Positions 25,888-35,520 of a stretch of DNA of 64,000 bases are shown here, piece by piece. The notes under the pieces are model-generated. The model was not told the origin of the DNA and searched no databases. It worked only from the letters and a program-made list of their open reading frames with translations. The stretch covers positions 62,001-126,000 of the forward strand of contig CAYTUV010000004.1 of NCBI GenBank assembly GCA_964441505.1, in the 5' to 3' direction. This stretch comes from Fen-1258 sp964441505 (lineage in GTDB: Bacteria; Bacteroidota; Ignavibacteria; Ignavibacteriales; Melioribacteraceae). Each line of letters begins with the position of its first letter. The stretch's first letter is position 1. A program made the translations under genes and the position numbers.

Positions 25888-28350
25888 ATGAAAAAGATGT
25901 TATTTCAAGTAATCCTCGCATTACTTACCATTACAACATTAGGATTTTCATCTTCCCTTAGAAATGTTTCTGACCTAAATGGCCATATCCGGGCAATAGT
26001 AAGAGATGCAAAAACAAACGCCCCATTAGAATATGCTTCCGTCACTGTTCATAAATCATCTGACTCTTCTGCTGTTGGGGGAAGCGCCACCGGAAAAGAT
26101 GGTGAACTGTTGATCCCGAATATACCGGAGGGGGAATATTATGTTAAAGTTAGTTTTATTGGTTATGATAAAACCATTGTTCCAAATGTTAAAATATCTC
26201 AAGCGCAGAAAGAAATTTCGCTTGGCATTATAAAAGTTAATCCGGCTGCTGTAAGCATGAATACTATAAACGTAGTCGGAGAAAAACCGGCAGAGGAATA
26301 TCATCTTGACAAGCGGGTTATAAACGTAAGCAAGGATAACTCCGCTGCGGGTGGTACCGCATTAGATGCGTTACAGAACCATCCTTCTATACAGATTGAT
26401 CAAAGTGGTAATGTATTGTTAAGAGGGAATGCGAACTTCACAGTGCTTGTAAACGGCAGGCCCGGTGTGCTACAGGGAAGCGACGCCTTAAGACAAATTC
26501 CCGCAAATACCATAGACAACATTGAGTTAATAACTAATCCATCTGCAAAGTATGATGCGGAGGGCGCAGCCGGAATTATCAATGTTGTAACCAAAAATAT
26601 TGCACAAAATAATATGTCGGGAATAATAAATAGCGGTGTTGGCTCAAGAGATAAATATAACGGTGATGCATCATTAAATTACAAAACCAACGGCTTAGGT
26701 CTCAGCGCTTCTGCTGATTATAGAAAATTTAGCAACACTAACGATCAGATCTATAACAGATATTCTGCTACTCAGAATTTAAATACTCACACAAATGCAA
26801 ATATCCGGCAATTATTCGGCCGAGAAAATTACTCTGCTAAACTCGGTGCAGATTATACTTTCAGTCCAACAACGGGGTTATTGTTCACCACTTCGTTTGG
26901 CGGAACTGATTTCGGCGGAAATTTTATTCTTGATGCAGCAGATCAAAAAAATACACAAATTTCCACAGTTGATTATACAACTAACTACGAAACCCTTAAT
27001 GTCACAGCTAAATATTTTCAATCGGTATTATACTTTAACCACCAGTTTAGTCCTAAAATTGATGAACTAACTTTTGAAACTGTGTATACTCATGTAACAC
27101 AGCCACAAAGCCGAATTTCGAGAGAATACACAACTGATTTTAAATTTGAGAACAGATCTTTACAGCCTTATACAAAAGACTTTTCGAACGATACTGATAG
27201 GAAAGATGGCCGCATTAAAATGAATTACTCATATAAATTCAGCGACATTTCAAAACTAGAGACAGGAATTCAATTAAATCTTGCATACAGAAATTTTGAT
27301 TTCGTTAATAAGTTATTTAATTGGAATACAAATCTCTGGGACACAAATCCTGTTTTTACAAATAAATATGATTTCAGAAATAACATTTATTCTGCGTTTT
27401 TTACATACTCAAATAATTTTGAATTATTGGGAATCGATTATCAATTGGGTTTACGCGCAGAACAAACCGATCGTTTGCTGACACAGAAAACCATTGGAAA
27501 AGATTATGCATACAATCAAACTCATTTATTCCCCTCCATTAATGCATTGAAAAAAATTGATACCGGCCAACAAATTCAGTTCAGTTACAGCAGAAGAATT
27601 ACCAGACCTTTCGAAGGAGCATTAAATCCATTCCCCAACTATTCCGACTCCTATGCTTACGTTGTAGGTAATCCAGATCTTTTGCCAGAACTGACTAATT
27701 CGCTAGAGCTTAACTATCAATATACTCTCAGCAGTGGAATTTTCTTATCCGCACAAACTTATTATAGAAATACAAACAACAGCATAACACAAACTAGTGC
27801 TGTCGGCAACGATGGAAGATTAATTCTATCATTCGGCAATGTTGCTAAGACTTATGCCGTTGGAACAGAACTCACTGCCAGTATTCCTGTGGCTGTCTGG
27901 TTTAAATTAGATCCTGCGGTTAATTTATATCAAACCGGTCTTGCGGGAAACATCTCGGGAATTAATTTTGAGACAAATGATTTCCTCTGGTCTTCTAGAC
28001 TAAGAACAACAATTTATTTCTCTCCTGCAACAAGATTTCAAATGAACTTGAACTATTTTGCAAGACAGATAATTCTGCAGGGCGATATTGATCCTATATT
28101 TAATTTTTCTGCTTCGTTGCGTCAAGAATTATTTGAAAAGAGTTTAATTGTAACTGCATCCGCTCAGAATTTATTTAATACAGGAAAGGTCAACGTCTTT
28201 AACTCGGCGGGCAGCGGAACAAATATTTATATAAACGTTAGACCCGAAGCCCCGGTTTTCAATATTACGTTGAGCTATAATTTTAACAACTTCAAAAATG
28301 CTTCCAAAGTAAATGACCGTGTTGATATAAATGCAAATTCTGGTTTCTAA
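25888..28350 (+). CDS. TonB-dependent-receptor-like outer-membrane barrel with carboxypeptidase-regulatory N-domain
   Basis: The 820-residue protein has a signal peptide (MKKMLFQVILALLTITTLGFS), a carboxypeptidase-D-like regulatory domain (about 28-115: GHIRAIVRDAKTNAPLEYAS, IPEGEYYVKVSFIGYD), a plug domain (ALDALQNHPSIQIDQSGN, LLRGNANFTVLVNGRPGVL, AGIINVVTKN) and a C-terminal barrel of the OMP_b-brl_3 type ending FNITLSYNFNNF. Related proteins import large ligands or siderophores in Bacteroidota. There is no SusD partner or TonB gene nearby, so the substrate is unknown. A good hairpin terminator follows. Confidence 0.87.
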   Translation: MKKMLFQVILALLTITTLGFSSSLRNVSDLNGHIRAIVRDAKTNAPLEYASVTVHKSSDSSAVGGSATGKDGELLIPNIPEGEYYVKVSFIGYDKTIVPNVKISQAQKEISLGIIKVNPAAVSMNTINVVGEKPAEEYHLDKRVINVSKDNSAAGGTALDALQNHPSIQIDQSGNVLLRGNANFTVLVNGRPGVLQGSDALRQIPANTIDNIELITNPSAKYDAEGAAGIINVVTKNIAQNNMSGIINSGVGSRDKYNGDASLNYKTNGLGLSASADYRKFSNTNDQIYNRYSATQNLNTHTNANIRQLFGRENYSAKLGADYTFSPTTGLLFTTSFGGTDFGGNFILDAADQKNTQISTVDYTTNYETLNVTAKYFQSVLYFNHQFSPKIDELTFETVYTHVTQPQSRISREYTTDFKFENRSLQPYTKDFSNDTDRKDGRIKMNYSYKFSDISKLETGIQLNLAYRNFDFVNKLFNWNTNLWDTNPVFTNKYDFRNNIYSAFFTYSNNFELLGIDYQLGLRAEQTDRLLTQKTIGKDYAYNQTHLFPSINALKKIDTGQQIQFSYSRRITRPFEGALNPFPNYSDSYAYVVGNPDLLPELTNSLELNYQYTLSSGIFLSAQTYYRNTNNSITQTSAVGNDGRLILSFGNVAKTYAVGTELTASIPVAVWFKLDPAVNLYQTGLAGNISGINFETNDFLWSSRLRTTIYFSPATRFQMNLNYFARQIILQGDIDPIFNFSASLRQELFEKSLIVTASAQNLFNTGKVNVFNSAGSGTNIYINVRPEAPVFNITLSYNFNNFKNASKVNDRVDINANSGF

Positions 28351-28389
28351 AAATCATTAACTTCTTCTGGAGTTCATATTTATTACATG

Positions 28390-28410
28390 ATGCCGGACTT
28401 GTTCCGGCAT
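28390..28410 (+). terminator. Hairpin terminator after the TonB-type receptor gene
   Basis: ATGCCGGA (28390-28397) pairs with TCCGGCAT (28403-28410) around a 5-nt loop. A T-rich run, TATTATTTT, follows at once. It is 40 bp past the receptor stop codon. Confidence 0.75.
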
Positions 28411-28516
28411 TATTATTTTGATAAATAAAATCCATCCGGATTTTTATAAAATTTTCTCTTTCTCTTCGAACATTCATATTTTTGAACTATGGCTTTCATT
28501 TTTCGGTTGTGTAATT

Positions 28517-29680
28517 ATGAAACTTTCTCAACAGTTAATATTCTTCGGCATTGTTCTTTCGGTTTACGGAATGCTCAACTTTTATATTTTACGGCGCGGT
28601 CTATCGGTTATACCGGAATCATATAAATCCTTATTTCTCGTTTCCGCAATCTTTGTTGTTCTCTCCTTTATTGCCGGAAGATTATTGGAGCGCGTTTGGA
28701 TCTCTTTTTTTAGTGAAGCTCTTATTTGGATAGGTTCTCTATGGATTGCGTTTATGGTTTATTTTTTTCTCGCCTTAATAATCGTTGATCTATTCCGTCT
28801 AGTTAATTTCATAATTCCCTTCTTCCCGTCTTTCTTAACAGCAAATATTGAAAAAACGAAGCGCGTGACAGCTCTTGTAGTTTTTATTTTAGTTTCCATT
28901 ACTGTTGTGGGCGGATATATTAACACAAAAATGATTGTCACAAAAACATATAATCTAAAGATCAAGAAACACGCGGGAGAATTGAAGTCTCTCAATGTGG
29001 TAATGGTTTCCGATATTCATCTAGGGACAATTCTTGGCAAATCTTTTCTCAATAATATTGTTAATAGAATTAACGAGCTCAAGCCAGATATAATTCTTCT
29101 TGCGGGGGACATTATTGATGAAGATTTAACCGCGGTTATAAAAAACAATATCGGTGAGGAATTGACTCGATTGAAATCTAAATATGGCGTGTTTGCCATT
29201 ACAGGAAACCATGAATATATCGGTGGAGTTGAAGCAGCAAGTAAATATTTGATTGCGCACGGTATCAATCTTTTAAGGGACAAGTATGAAATGATTGATG
29301 GTTCATTTTATGTTGTTGGCCGAGAAGACCGATCAATTAGACAATTTGCAGGCAAACAAAGAAAAAGCTTGAAAGAGCTAATTACCGATGTTGATAAATC
29401 TTATCCGGTAATAATGATGGATCATCAACCTTTTGGATTGAATGAGGCGCTTGAAAATGGTGTTGATCTTCAAATTTCAGGACATACGCATAACGGACAG
29501 CTTTGGCCATTCAACTATCTTATTGAAAAAATTTACGACCTAGGCTGGGGTTACAAAATTAACGGAAATACTCATTACTATGTCTCTTGCGGTGTTGGGG
29601 GCTGGGGCCCACCGGTTAGAACAGGAAGCCGACCGGAGATAATAAACTTCAAAATAAACTTTGTAGTTCCACAAAAATAA
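28517..29680 (+). CDS. Membrane-anchored metallophosphoesterase (YkuE/YaeI-like)
   Basis: The ATG at 28517 gives 387 residues with about four N-terminal membrane spans (to about residue 150) and a calcineurin-type phosphoesterase domain. All metal motifs are visible: VSDIHLG, LLAGDIID, ITGNHEY, and QISGHTHNGQLWP. Relatives hydrolyse UDP-diacylglucosamine or other phosphoesters; the substrate here is open. An upstream ATG at 28418 would add 33 residues that overlap the terminator tail and look unlike a signal. The gene converges with the T9SS protein gene at 29697. Confidence 0.86.
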   Translation: MKLSQQLIFFGIVLSVYGMLNFYILRRGLSVIPESYKSLFLVSAIFVVLSFIAGRLLERVWISFFSEALIWIGSLWIAFMVYFFLALIIVDLFRLVNFIIPFFPSFLTANIEKTKRVTALVVFILVSITVVGGYINTKMIVTKTYNLKIKKHAGELKSLNVVMVSDIHLGTILGKSFLNNIVNRINELKPDIILLAGDIIDEDLTAVIKNNIGEELTRLKSKYGVFAITGNHEYIGGVEAASKYLIAHGINLLRDKYEMIDGSFYVVGREDRSIRQFAGKQRKSLKELITDVDKSYPVIMMDHQPFGLNEALENGVDLQISGHTHNGQLWPFNYLIEKIYDLGWGYKINGNTHYYVSCGVGGWGPPVRTGSRPEIINFKINFVVPQK

Positions 29681-29696
29681 ACAACAACGTCTTTCG

Positions 29697-31181
29697 TTAT
29701 TTGGTGACGAGCATTTTCTTAGTTTGAATATAACTCCTTGCTCTAAGTTGGTAGAAGTAAATACTGCTCGAAAGATTTGTTGCGTCAAACGCAACCGAAT
29801 GCTCACCTAGATTTAATTCCCCTTCCACCAGCGTTGCCACTTCTCTACCAAGCACATCAAAAACTTTCAATGTCACGTAACTGCTCATTGGTAACTGATA
29901 ACTGATCACCGTTGTTGGATTGAACGGGTTAGGATAGTTCTGGGACAAAGAGAAATTTTCCAACGGTGAATCATTACCATCAACGGATGTAGCAATTTTT
30001 TCATAGAGAATAATCTCTGCGTTCCCGCTCCCAATAGATTCACCTGCGCTTTGACCGGAAAAGATTCTATTCTCGCGGACTTCAAGCGATGGGCGTATCT
30101 CTCCTCCGCCCGGCAGAGCTACAATGTTCTTGACAGTAAACTTTTGGATAAGATTATAATTCATATCGAAAACATTAAGAATTGCCATATGCGCTCCTGA
30201 AGCTATCTGAACATAAGTGACATAGAAGTAATTGCCGTCGGTATTAAGACCGGAGACATAAAACTCTTTATCATCTGGTTCTGCCGAAATGATCTTGACA
30301 TCAGTCTGAGAATTCAGCTTCCAGTTTGTGTCGAGTTTGACAAGAGCGATATTTGAAATGGCGGAAGGGTCCACAGCCTCAACGATCCCGATGTCGGAAA
30401 CTGTCGTTGGGAGAGCAATATAGTAATGTTCATTGAAGTATATCAAACTGCACACCCTTCCTCTTCCATCAATACCGGGCGCATTCGATAAATCCAAATC
30501 AAAGTCGGATAACTTCGTCAAATCATTTTTGCTGAATTCCCTAACCCTATAAATTGTTTTACCAGCGATTGCGAGAGAGTATTTAAGCCGGGTCACAACG
30601 AACACAGAGGTTGGACCTATCAACGGTGCAGGGTCATCAACCAATTCCCCGCCGTCTTGAAGTTCCGCCATGGGCTTACTGTTTGTAATGGGTACCATAG
30701 TGTAGGCGACTCGATCAAAATTGTCGTTCAAAGTATATTTTGCCGCCCAAAGATAGGTCGTAGCTGTAGCTGGTGATGTGGGCTTGTTCGTCTCGTAGAA
30801 GGCGTAGAGATATTGCCCGTCAGAGGCAATTCTGATATCCGTGGGACCGCCAAATTGTTCTGTGGTTGAGACCAGTATTTTTGAAAGAACAACTGTATCA
30901 AGATCCTTATTAAAAATTTTTAAATTGAATGTCCGGTTGTTTCCTGAAGAAATATTACCGAGATAAATTACAAACACCCTCTCTGCTGCTGAAACAATTT
31001 CGGGACGGGCGCTGCCGCCTTCCGTTGATTCCGTTATACGTATACTCTTTATTAATTGTAATTGAGCATAACTTGTTACAGGCATAAGCGTAAAAGAGAT
31101 ACAAACAATCAAAATTCTTGTTATAATATCCCAACTATTATAGTAAGAGTGGGATTTTCCTTGTCCTAATGTTATTGTCAT
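29697..31181 (-). CDS. Secreted protein with T9SS type A sorting domain
   Basis: The 494-residue product has an N-terminal export signal (ILIVCISFTLMPVTSYAQ after a longer N-region) and a C-terminal T9SS sorting domain: FSLSQNYPNPFNPTTVISY, LKVFDVLGREVATLV, KKMLVTK. The middle is beta-rich and resembles a propeller or lectin-like surface protein, but I recognise no enzyme motif. It should be exported by Sec and then by T9SS to the cell surface. A degenerate fragment of a similar domain lies just upstream (31205-31402). Confidence 0.8.
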   Translation of the reverse strand: MTITLGQGKSHSYYNSWDIITRILIVCISFTLMPVTSYAQLQLIKSIRITESTEGGSARPEIVSAAERVFVIYLGNISSGNNRTFNLKIFNKDLDTVVLSKILVSTTEQFGGPTDIRIASDGQYLYAFYETNKPTSPATATTYLWAAKYTLNDNFDRVAYTMVPITNSKPMAELQDGGELVDDPAPLIGPTSVFVVTRLKYSLAIAGKTIYRVREFSKNDLTKLSDFDLDLSNAPGIDGRGRVCSLIYFNEHYYIALPTTVSDIGIVEAVDPSAISNIALVKLDTNWKLNSQTDVKIISAEPDDKEFYVSGLNTDGNYFYVTYVQIASGAHMAILNVFDMNYNLIQKFTVKNIVALPGGGEIRPSLEVRENRIFSGQSAGESIGSGNAEIILYEKIATSVDGNDSPLENFSLSQNYPNPFNPTTVISYQLPMSSYVTLKVFDVLGREVATLVEGELNLGEHSVAFDATNLSSSIYFYQLRARSYIQTKKMLVTK

Positions 31182-31204
31182 AATTCACCACTGACCAAAT
31201 TGGT

Positions 31205-31402
31205 TTAATTATAGACAATAGGCTTTTCGTCCGGGTTTAATTTTTGATTTATCCGTATTGCAGCTTCCCTACCGAGCAGATCAAACTTGTTGAGGACTAC
31301 AAATTTATTTGGAGATTGGTTGAATATTATTCCGAAGGCGAGCAAAACAACGGGATCAGTCTGCGGTAAAAGGCAGAGCAATATCAGCATTATGAAAAAC
31401 AT
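31205..31402 (-). pseudogene. Remnant of a T9SS-sorted protein
   Basis: The 65-codon frame opens with a hydrophobic, signal-like stretch (FFIMLILLCLLPQTDPVVLL) and then jumps to KFDLLGREAAIRINQKLNPDE, which matches the middle of a T9SS sorting domain (compare FDVLGREVATLVEGELNLGE in the next gene). The conserved NYPNPFNP before it and the C-terminal strand after it are missing. It appears to be an internally deleted, truncated relative of the adjacent gene. Confidence 0.6.
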
Positions 31403-31546
31403 TTTTTTGTTTTTAAAAACTCCGCTTTCCAGACTTTGATTATTCGCTCAGAGCCTTTTTGTTGGATCCTGGCGAGAAGTTATAGAAGGTAAAGACGACA
31501 CAGATTGTTCCGTATTAAATCTGTGTCATCCTATCAATTACAGAAA

Positions 31547-33460
31547 TTACTTTTTCTTTACTTCAAATATATTGTTCTTTTCGTTTGCGTCTGGAACCAA
31601 TGTATCGTCCAGTTCTATTTTAAGAATTTCTTTATTGGTCTTCAGATCAATTTTTACTTCACTGTTTTCCGTTTTCCACAATGCAGTGCTTCTGTGAATT
31701 TTTTCTGTTGAATGGTCCGCATATGTAATATCTAAATCTATCGGAACGGGAACGCTTCCAATTTTTTCGATAACAATTTCTGTCTTTCCGCTTTTTGATT
31801 TCACGCTTTTGATTCCAACATCCGGAAAACCGCGGTCAAAATACCACGGCTTCCAGAACCAGCTTAGATCTTCTTTTGCTACATCATTAAAAGTGAAGAA
31901 GAAATCCCAAGGTAGAGGATGTTTACCGTTCCATCTATTTATATACTCGTGCAAAGCTTTTTTAAATAAATTATCGCCCAGGACGTCTTTCAAAACATAG
32001 TATGAGATTGATGCTTTGCTATATGAATTGAAATTAAGCATCGGTCCGCCGGCAAGAGAAGGAGTTATCATCGGCAGATCCATTTCCGTTCCCATAGATT
32101 TTCCAACTGCGTGAACATTCCCGGTAAATTCATCTGAGCCTGGAACAAGTTTACCCAACATTTTTGAAGTGAAAAAAGTTGCCCACCCTTCATCCATCCA
32201 CGCATACTTGCGTTCGTTTGTTCCCAGGTAAAACGGAAAATAGTTATGAGCTATTTCATGCAACGTAACGCCTGCTTGTGCGGCCGCTGTTCCTCCAATT
32301 CCGTTGTTACACATCATTGGCATTTCCATTCCTCCGCCGCCAAAAGTCTCACCATTAAAAACCGTTATCTTGAAATATGGGAAAGGAATTCCCGGCCATT
32401 GTTTAGATAGATTCTCAACGGAAAGCTTTGCATAGTATGCAACCTCTTCCCAGCTTTTCGATTTTGCAGGATAAACTGCATCCGTTAAAACTCTTTTACC
32501 GTTTGCATCAACTACAGCACTTATACCATCCCACACATAACCGGTTGAAGTTGCAAAAGAAACATCAGCAACGTTTTCGGCTTTAAGTTTCCAGGTGGTT
32601 TTTTCGTTCTTAAGTGTTGCGCCGTTTTTCAAATCTTCTTCACGCATAATTCTTATAACACCGTCGGATTCCAGCGCTTCTTTGTATCGTGCATAAATTT
32701 CCGGTTTCAGAATTTCTTGCAGATTCTGATATGCGCCGGTTCCCCACACTAAATATTTTGCCGGAACTGTGATCTCTAAATCAAAATTATTTTGATCATT
32801 ATAAAATTCAACTTCTCCTCTATAATTGTTGCGGTCCCATCCGTCAATATCATCATAGACGGCTACTTGTGGATACCAATAAGCAACATAAAACGTTGAG
32901 TCGTTATACGCCCCCATTCTCAGGCGGGATTCTTTCGGAATTATTACACTCCACTCTACTTCTATATCGACCGATGATTTAGGAAGGAGTTTCTCCGGCG
33001 CAAGAAAAACCGTCATATTAGTACCCTGGCGGAATACCTCTCCGCGAGTTTTTGTCTTAAATCCCTTTCCATTGATTATCAGCGTGTCGACCTGAACTCC
33101 GTTGCTTTCATCCGCAGCAGACATTTGATAATCGCGCGAGCCCCCTTTCTGATTAATATCCTGATATAACCGGAAGACTAACTGCTTGAGTGTATCGGGG
33201 CTTTGGTTGTAAAATTTAATCTGCGCGGATCCTTTCACGACGTGTTCTTTAGGAAAAACCTCAGCTTGAATTTTGTAGTCGGTATGATTAATCCAATATT
33301 TAGCTCCCGGTTTGCCATCGTAGGACCGTGTTCCCTTTTCATATGCCTTTACTATATTTCTCGGAATGTAGAGAGAAGATTTCTGTGCGAACAGGCTGGC
33401 AGATAAAATTAAGAACATCGCTGCGGTCGTAAGAGATATTAATTTTGCGCTTTTGTTCAT
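31547..33460 (-). CDS. M1 family metallopeptidase (aminopeptidase N-like)
   Basis: The 637-residue protein is exported (signal peptide ending SASLFAQ). It has the M1 exopeptidase motif in variant form (FGGGGMEMPMM) and the zinc site HEIAHNYFPFYLGTNERKYAW followed by MDEGWATFF, that is HExxH with the third ligand Glu 18 residues on. A beta-sandwich N-domain and a C-terminal part typical of bacterial M1 enzymes surround it. It probably trims peptides in the periplasm or at the surface. No operon partner is evident. Confidence 0.88.
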   Translation of the reverse strand: MNKSAKLISLTTAAMFLILSASLFAQKSSLYIPRNIVKAYEKGTRSYDGKPGAKYWINHTDYKIQAEVFPKEHVVKGSAQIKFYNQSPDTLKQLVFRLYQDINQKGGSRDYQMSAADESNGVQVDTLIINGKGFKTKTRGEVFRQGTNMTVFLAPEKLLPKSSVDIEVEWSVIIPKESRLRMGAYNDSTFYVAYWYPQVAVYDDIDGWDRNNYRGEVEFYNDQNNFDLEITVPAKYLVWGTGAYQNLQEILKPEIYARYKEALESDGVIRIMREEDLKNGATLKNEKTTWKLKAENVADVSFATSTGYVWDGISAVVDANGKRVLTDAVYPAKSKSWEEVAYYAKLSVENLSKQWPGIPFPYFKITVFNGETFGGGGMEMPMMCNNGIGGTAAAQAGVTLHEIAHNYFPFYLGTNERKYAWMDEGWATFFTSKMLGKLVPGSDEFTGNVHAVGKSMGTEMDLPMITPSLAGGPMLNFNSYSKASISYYVLKDVLGDNLFKKALHEYINRWNGKHPLPWDFFFTFNDVAKEDLSWFWKPWYFDRGFPDVGIKSVKSKSGKTEIVIEKIGSVPVPIDLDITYADHSTEKIHRSTALWKTENSEVKIDLKTNKEILKIELDDTLVPDANEKNNIFEVKKK

Positions 33461-33721
33461 AAGTCCTCTTATTGTTGTGACTTTAGATGTTCAAAATCGA
33501 AAAATGTTTGGAGCTGACATTTAATTTCAACGATATTATTGTGATCAATAATTAATTGTTTGGCCACTGGCGAGGAGAGATGTTTTCGGCTCTTGTTCTG
33601 CTTTTGTTTTATATTTCCTTCCTAAGGAGAAAGACATCACTATTTGATAATCTATCTGTGATTATTAGCCGGCAATTCTTTTTCTCCCGATAAAGAAGGA
33701 TAAGAATTATAAATTAAGATT

Positions 33722-34930
33722 TTACACTTCTGTTTTTTCCATTACCGGAATTTTTGCAAGTGCTTGTTCCAGATCCTCGATAATGTCTTTCACGTTTTCT
33801 ATTCCAACTGAAAGGCGAACCAATCCTTCAGTAATGCCGGCATCTTTACGCGCCACTGCACCCATAGATAAATGCGTCATGCTCGCCGGATGTTGAATTA
33901 ATGTTTCTACTCCGCCAAGGCTGACTGCAAGAGCCGCTAACTTAACCGAGTTCATTACAATTTCACCCGCTTTGAATCCGCCGTTCAGTTCAAAAGAAAT
34001 CATTCCGCCAGGTGCGCTGTGTTGTTTTATTCCGATTTCGTAATTCGGGTGGCTTTTCAAACCGGGGTAACGAACCCATTTAACTTTAGGGTGATTTTCG
34101 AGATGCTCTGCAATAATTTGTGTGCTCTCGCAGTGTTTCTGCATACGAATTGCAAGAGTCTTTAGGCCGCGGTGAACAAGAAATGAATTGAACGGATCGA
34201 TTACTCCGCCCATCTGATTCAGAGTCTTTCTCATTTTCAAATACATCTCTTCATCTTTCACAACTATTATTCCCGCAACAACATCGGCATGTCCGTTCAA
34301 AAATTTTGTCATGCTGTGAAGGATAACATCAACACCAAATTTAAAAGGCTGTTGAAGTGCCGGACTCATAAAAGTATTATCTACAATAACCAAAGCGCCG
34401 TGTTCATGAGCTACTCTTGTTGCTGCTTCAAGATCGGTAATTGAAATCATTGGATTTGCGGGTGTTTCGATGTAGACAATCTTTGTGTTCGGCTTCATTG
34501 CCTTTTCAATTGCACCATCAACATCTGTATCAACAAAAGTTGACTCAATACCAAACCGGCTCATGATTGTTTGAAGCAAAGTAAGAGTTGGGCCATAAAC
34601 AGATTTTGAGCAAACAATATGATCGCCGGAATTGAGGAGAGAAATAAAAATTGTACTTATTGCAGCCATGCCGCTGGCGCAACCTAAGGATTTATGCCCG
34701 CCCTCCAATTCAGCAACAGCATTTTCCATTGCTTCGACGGTTGGGTTTTTCATACGGGTGTAAATGTATCCTTCGGCTTCTCCTTTGAAGAGCGCCGCAC
34801 CATGTTCTGCGGATTCGAACTTGAAAGTTGATGTCTGGTAGATTGGTGGAACAACCGGACCGAATTCGTAATCACCCAAACCGGCGTGAACACATTTAGA
34901 ATCGAACTGCAAATTTTTATTGTGTGACAT
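33722..34930 (-). CDS. Cys/Met metabolism PLP enzyme (cystathionine gamma-synthase / methionine gamma-lyase family)
   Basis: The 402-residue enzyme has the family's PLP site SMTKFLNGHADVVAG with Lys209, Asp184 in VIVDNTF, the phosphate-binding YTRMKNPT, and a C-terminal RLSVGIENVKDIIEDL. Known methionine gamma-lyases have Cys at the position that is Pro114 here (VYGPT), so a strict lyase role is less likely. Cystathionine gamma-synthase, gamma-lyase or O-acetylhomoserine activity all remain possible. It starts 3 nt after the nucleotidyltransferase gene, so it may be cotranscribed from gyrA, which is unusual. Confidence 0.85.
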   Translation of the reverse strand: MSHNKNLQFDSKCVHAGLGDYEFGPVVPPIYQTSTFKFESAEHGAALFKGEAEGYIYTRMKNPTVEAMENAVAELEGGHKSLGCASGMAAISTIFISLLNSGDHIVCSKSVYGPTLTLLQTIMSRFGIESTFVDTDVDGAIEKAMKPNTKIVYIETPANPMISITDLEAATRVAHEHGALVIVDNTFMSPALQQPFKFGVDVILHSMTKFLNGHADVVAGIIVVKDEEMYLKMRKTLNQMGGVIDPFNSFLVHRGLKTLAIRMQKHCESTQIIAEHLENHPKVKWVRYPGLKSHPNYEIGIKQHSAPGGMISFELNGGFKAGEIVMNSVKLAALAVSLGGVETLIQHPASMTHLSMGAVARKDAGITEGLVRLSVGIENVKDIIEDLEQALAKIPVMEKTEV

Positions 34931-34933
34931 AAG

Positions 34934-35386
34934 TTACCCTTGGATTAAAGAAAGACTTTCAATGTCTGCCAGATCTTTCAATCTTCCAGAGGCTTTCTTG
35001 TTTTTAATGAAATATTCCTTGTTGATATAATTAATTTTTATTCCTTTGCTTTCTATTACATTTCGGCTTGAATATGCTTCGTCAAACTCAACACCACTTA
35101 TGTTCATGATTATATCTATTCTTACCGGCGGAACACCCAATTGAATTATCAAATTACTATCTAAAAAATCATCCGCTTTATACCCAAGCGAAGCCATGCC
35201 AAAATCGTTCAATGCTTTCACAATATTTTTTGCATTCTCTTCTGCGACACGAATCCAAATATCAATATCTCCTGTGTTTCTCGGTGCACCTAAAAATCCA
35301 AGCGCGTAAGCTCCAACAACCAGGTAATCAACTTTGTTTTCGTTTAGTAAACTTAATAACTCTCTGTAGTCTTGGTGCAGAACCAT
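34934..35386 (-). CDS. Nucleotidyltransferase-fold protein, possible toxin of a TA pair
   Basis: The 150-residue protein contains VDYLVVGAYALGFLGAPR followed by NTGDIDIWI, the G-x-A...PR-x-T-x-DID signature of small nucleotidyltransferases (DUF6036-like). A second acidic site (VRIDIIM) follows about 55 residues on. Such genes often come with a small helical partner and act as putative toxin-antitoxin or abortive-infection modules. Its partner (35328-35519) overlaps it by 59 bp. The pair sits directly between gyrA and the Cys/Met enzyme gene. Confidence 0.7.
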   Translation of the reverse strand: MVLHQDYRELLSLLNENKVDYLVVGAYALGFLGAPRNTGDIDIWIRVAEENAKNIVKALNDFGMASLGYKADDFLDSNLIIQLGVPPVRIDIIMNISGVEFDEAYSSRNVIESKGIKINYINKEYFIKNKKASGRLKDLADIESLSLIQG

Positions 35387-35519
35387 CTTTTGTCTCGTAA
35401 AATTGTTGACGTAAAAACTCTATTGCAGAACCTCTCTCTTCCGGGGTTTTGGAAAGCCAGAATTCAAGATCGTAATTGTGTTTGTCTTTCAACGATAATT
35501 TTCTAATTACTTTTTCCAT
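35328..35519 (-). CDS. Small helical partner of the nucleotidyltransferase (putative antitoxin)
   Basis: With the ATG at 35517-35519 the product has 63 residues. AAGGAG inside the end of gyrA lies 9 nt upstream, so it starts 1 nt after the gyrA stop and is probably coupled to it. The sequence (VIRKLSLKDKHNYDLEFWLS, KTPEERGSAIEFLRQQFYE, RLQRVIKFTKRK) matches small proteins commonly encoded beside this kind of nucleotidyltransferase. An antitoxin role is inferred from pairing only. Confidence 0.65.
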   Translation of the reverse strand: MEKVIRKLSLKDKHNYDLEFWLSKTPEERGSAIEFLRQQFYETKDGSAPRLQRVIKFTKRKQS

Positions 35520-35520
35520 A

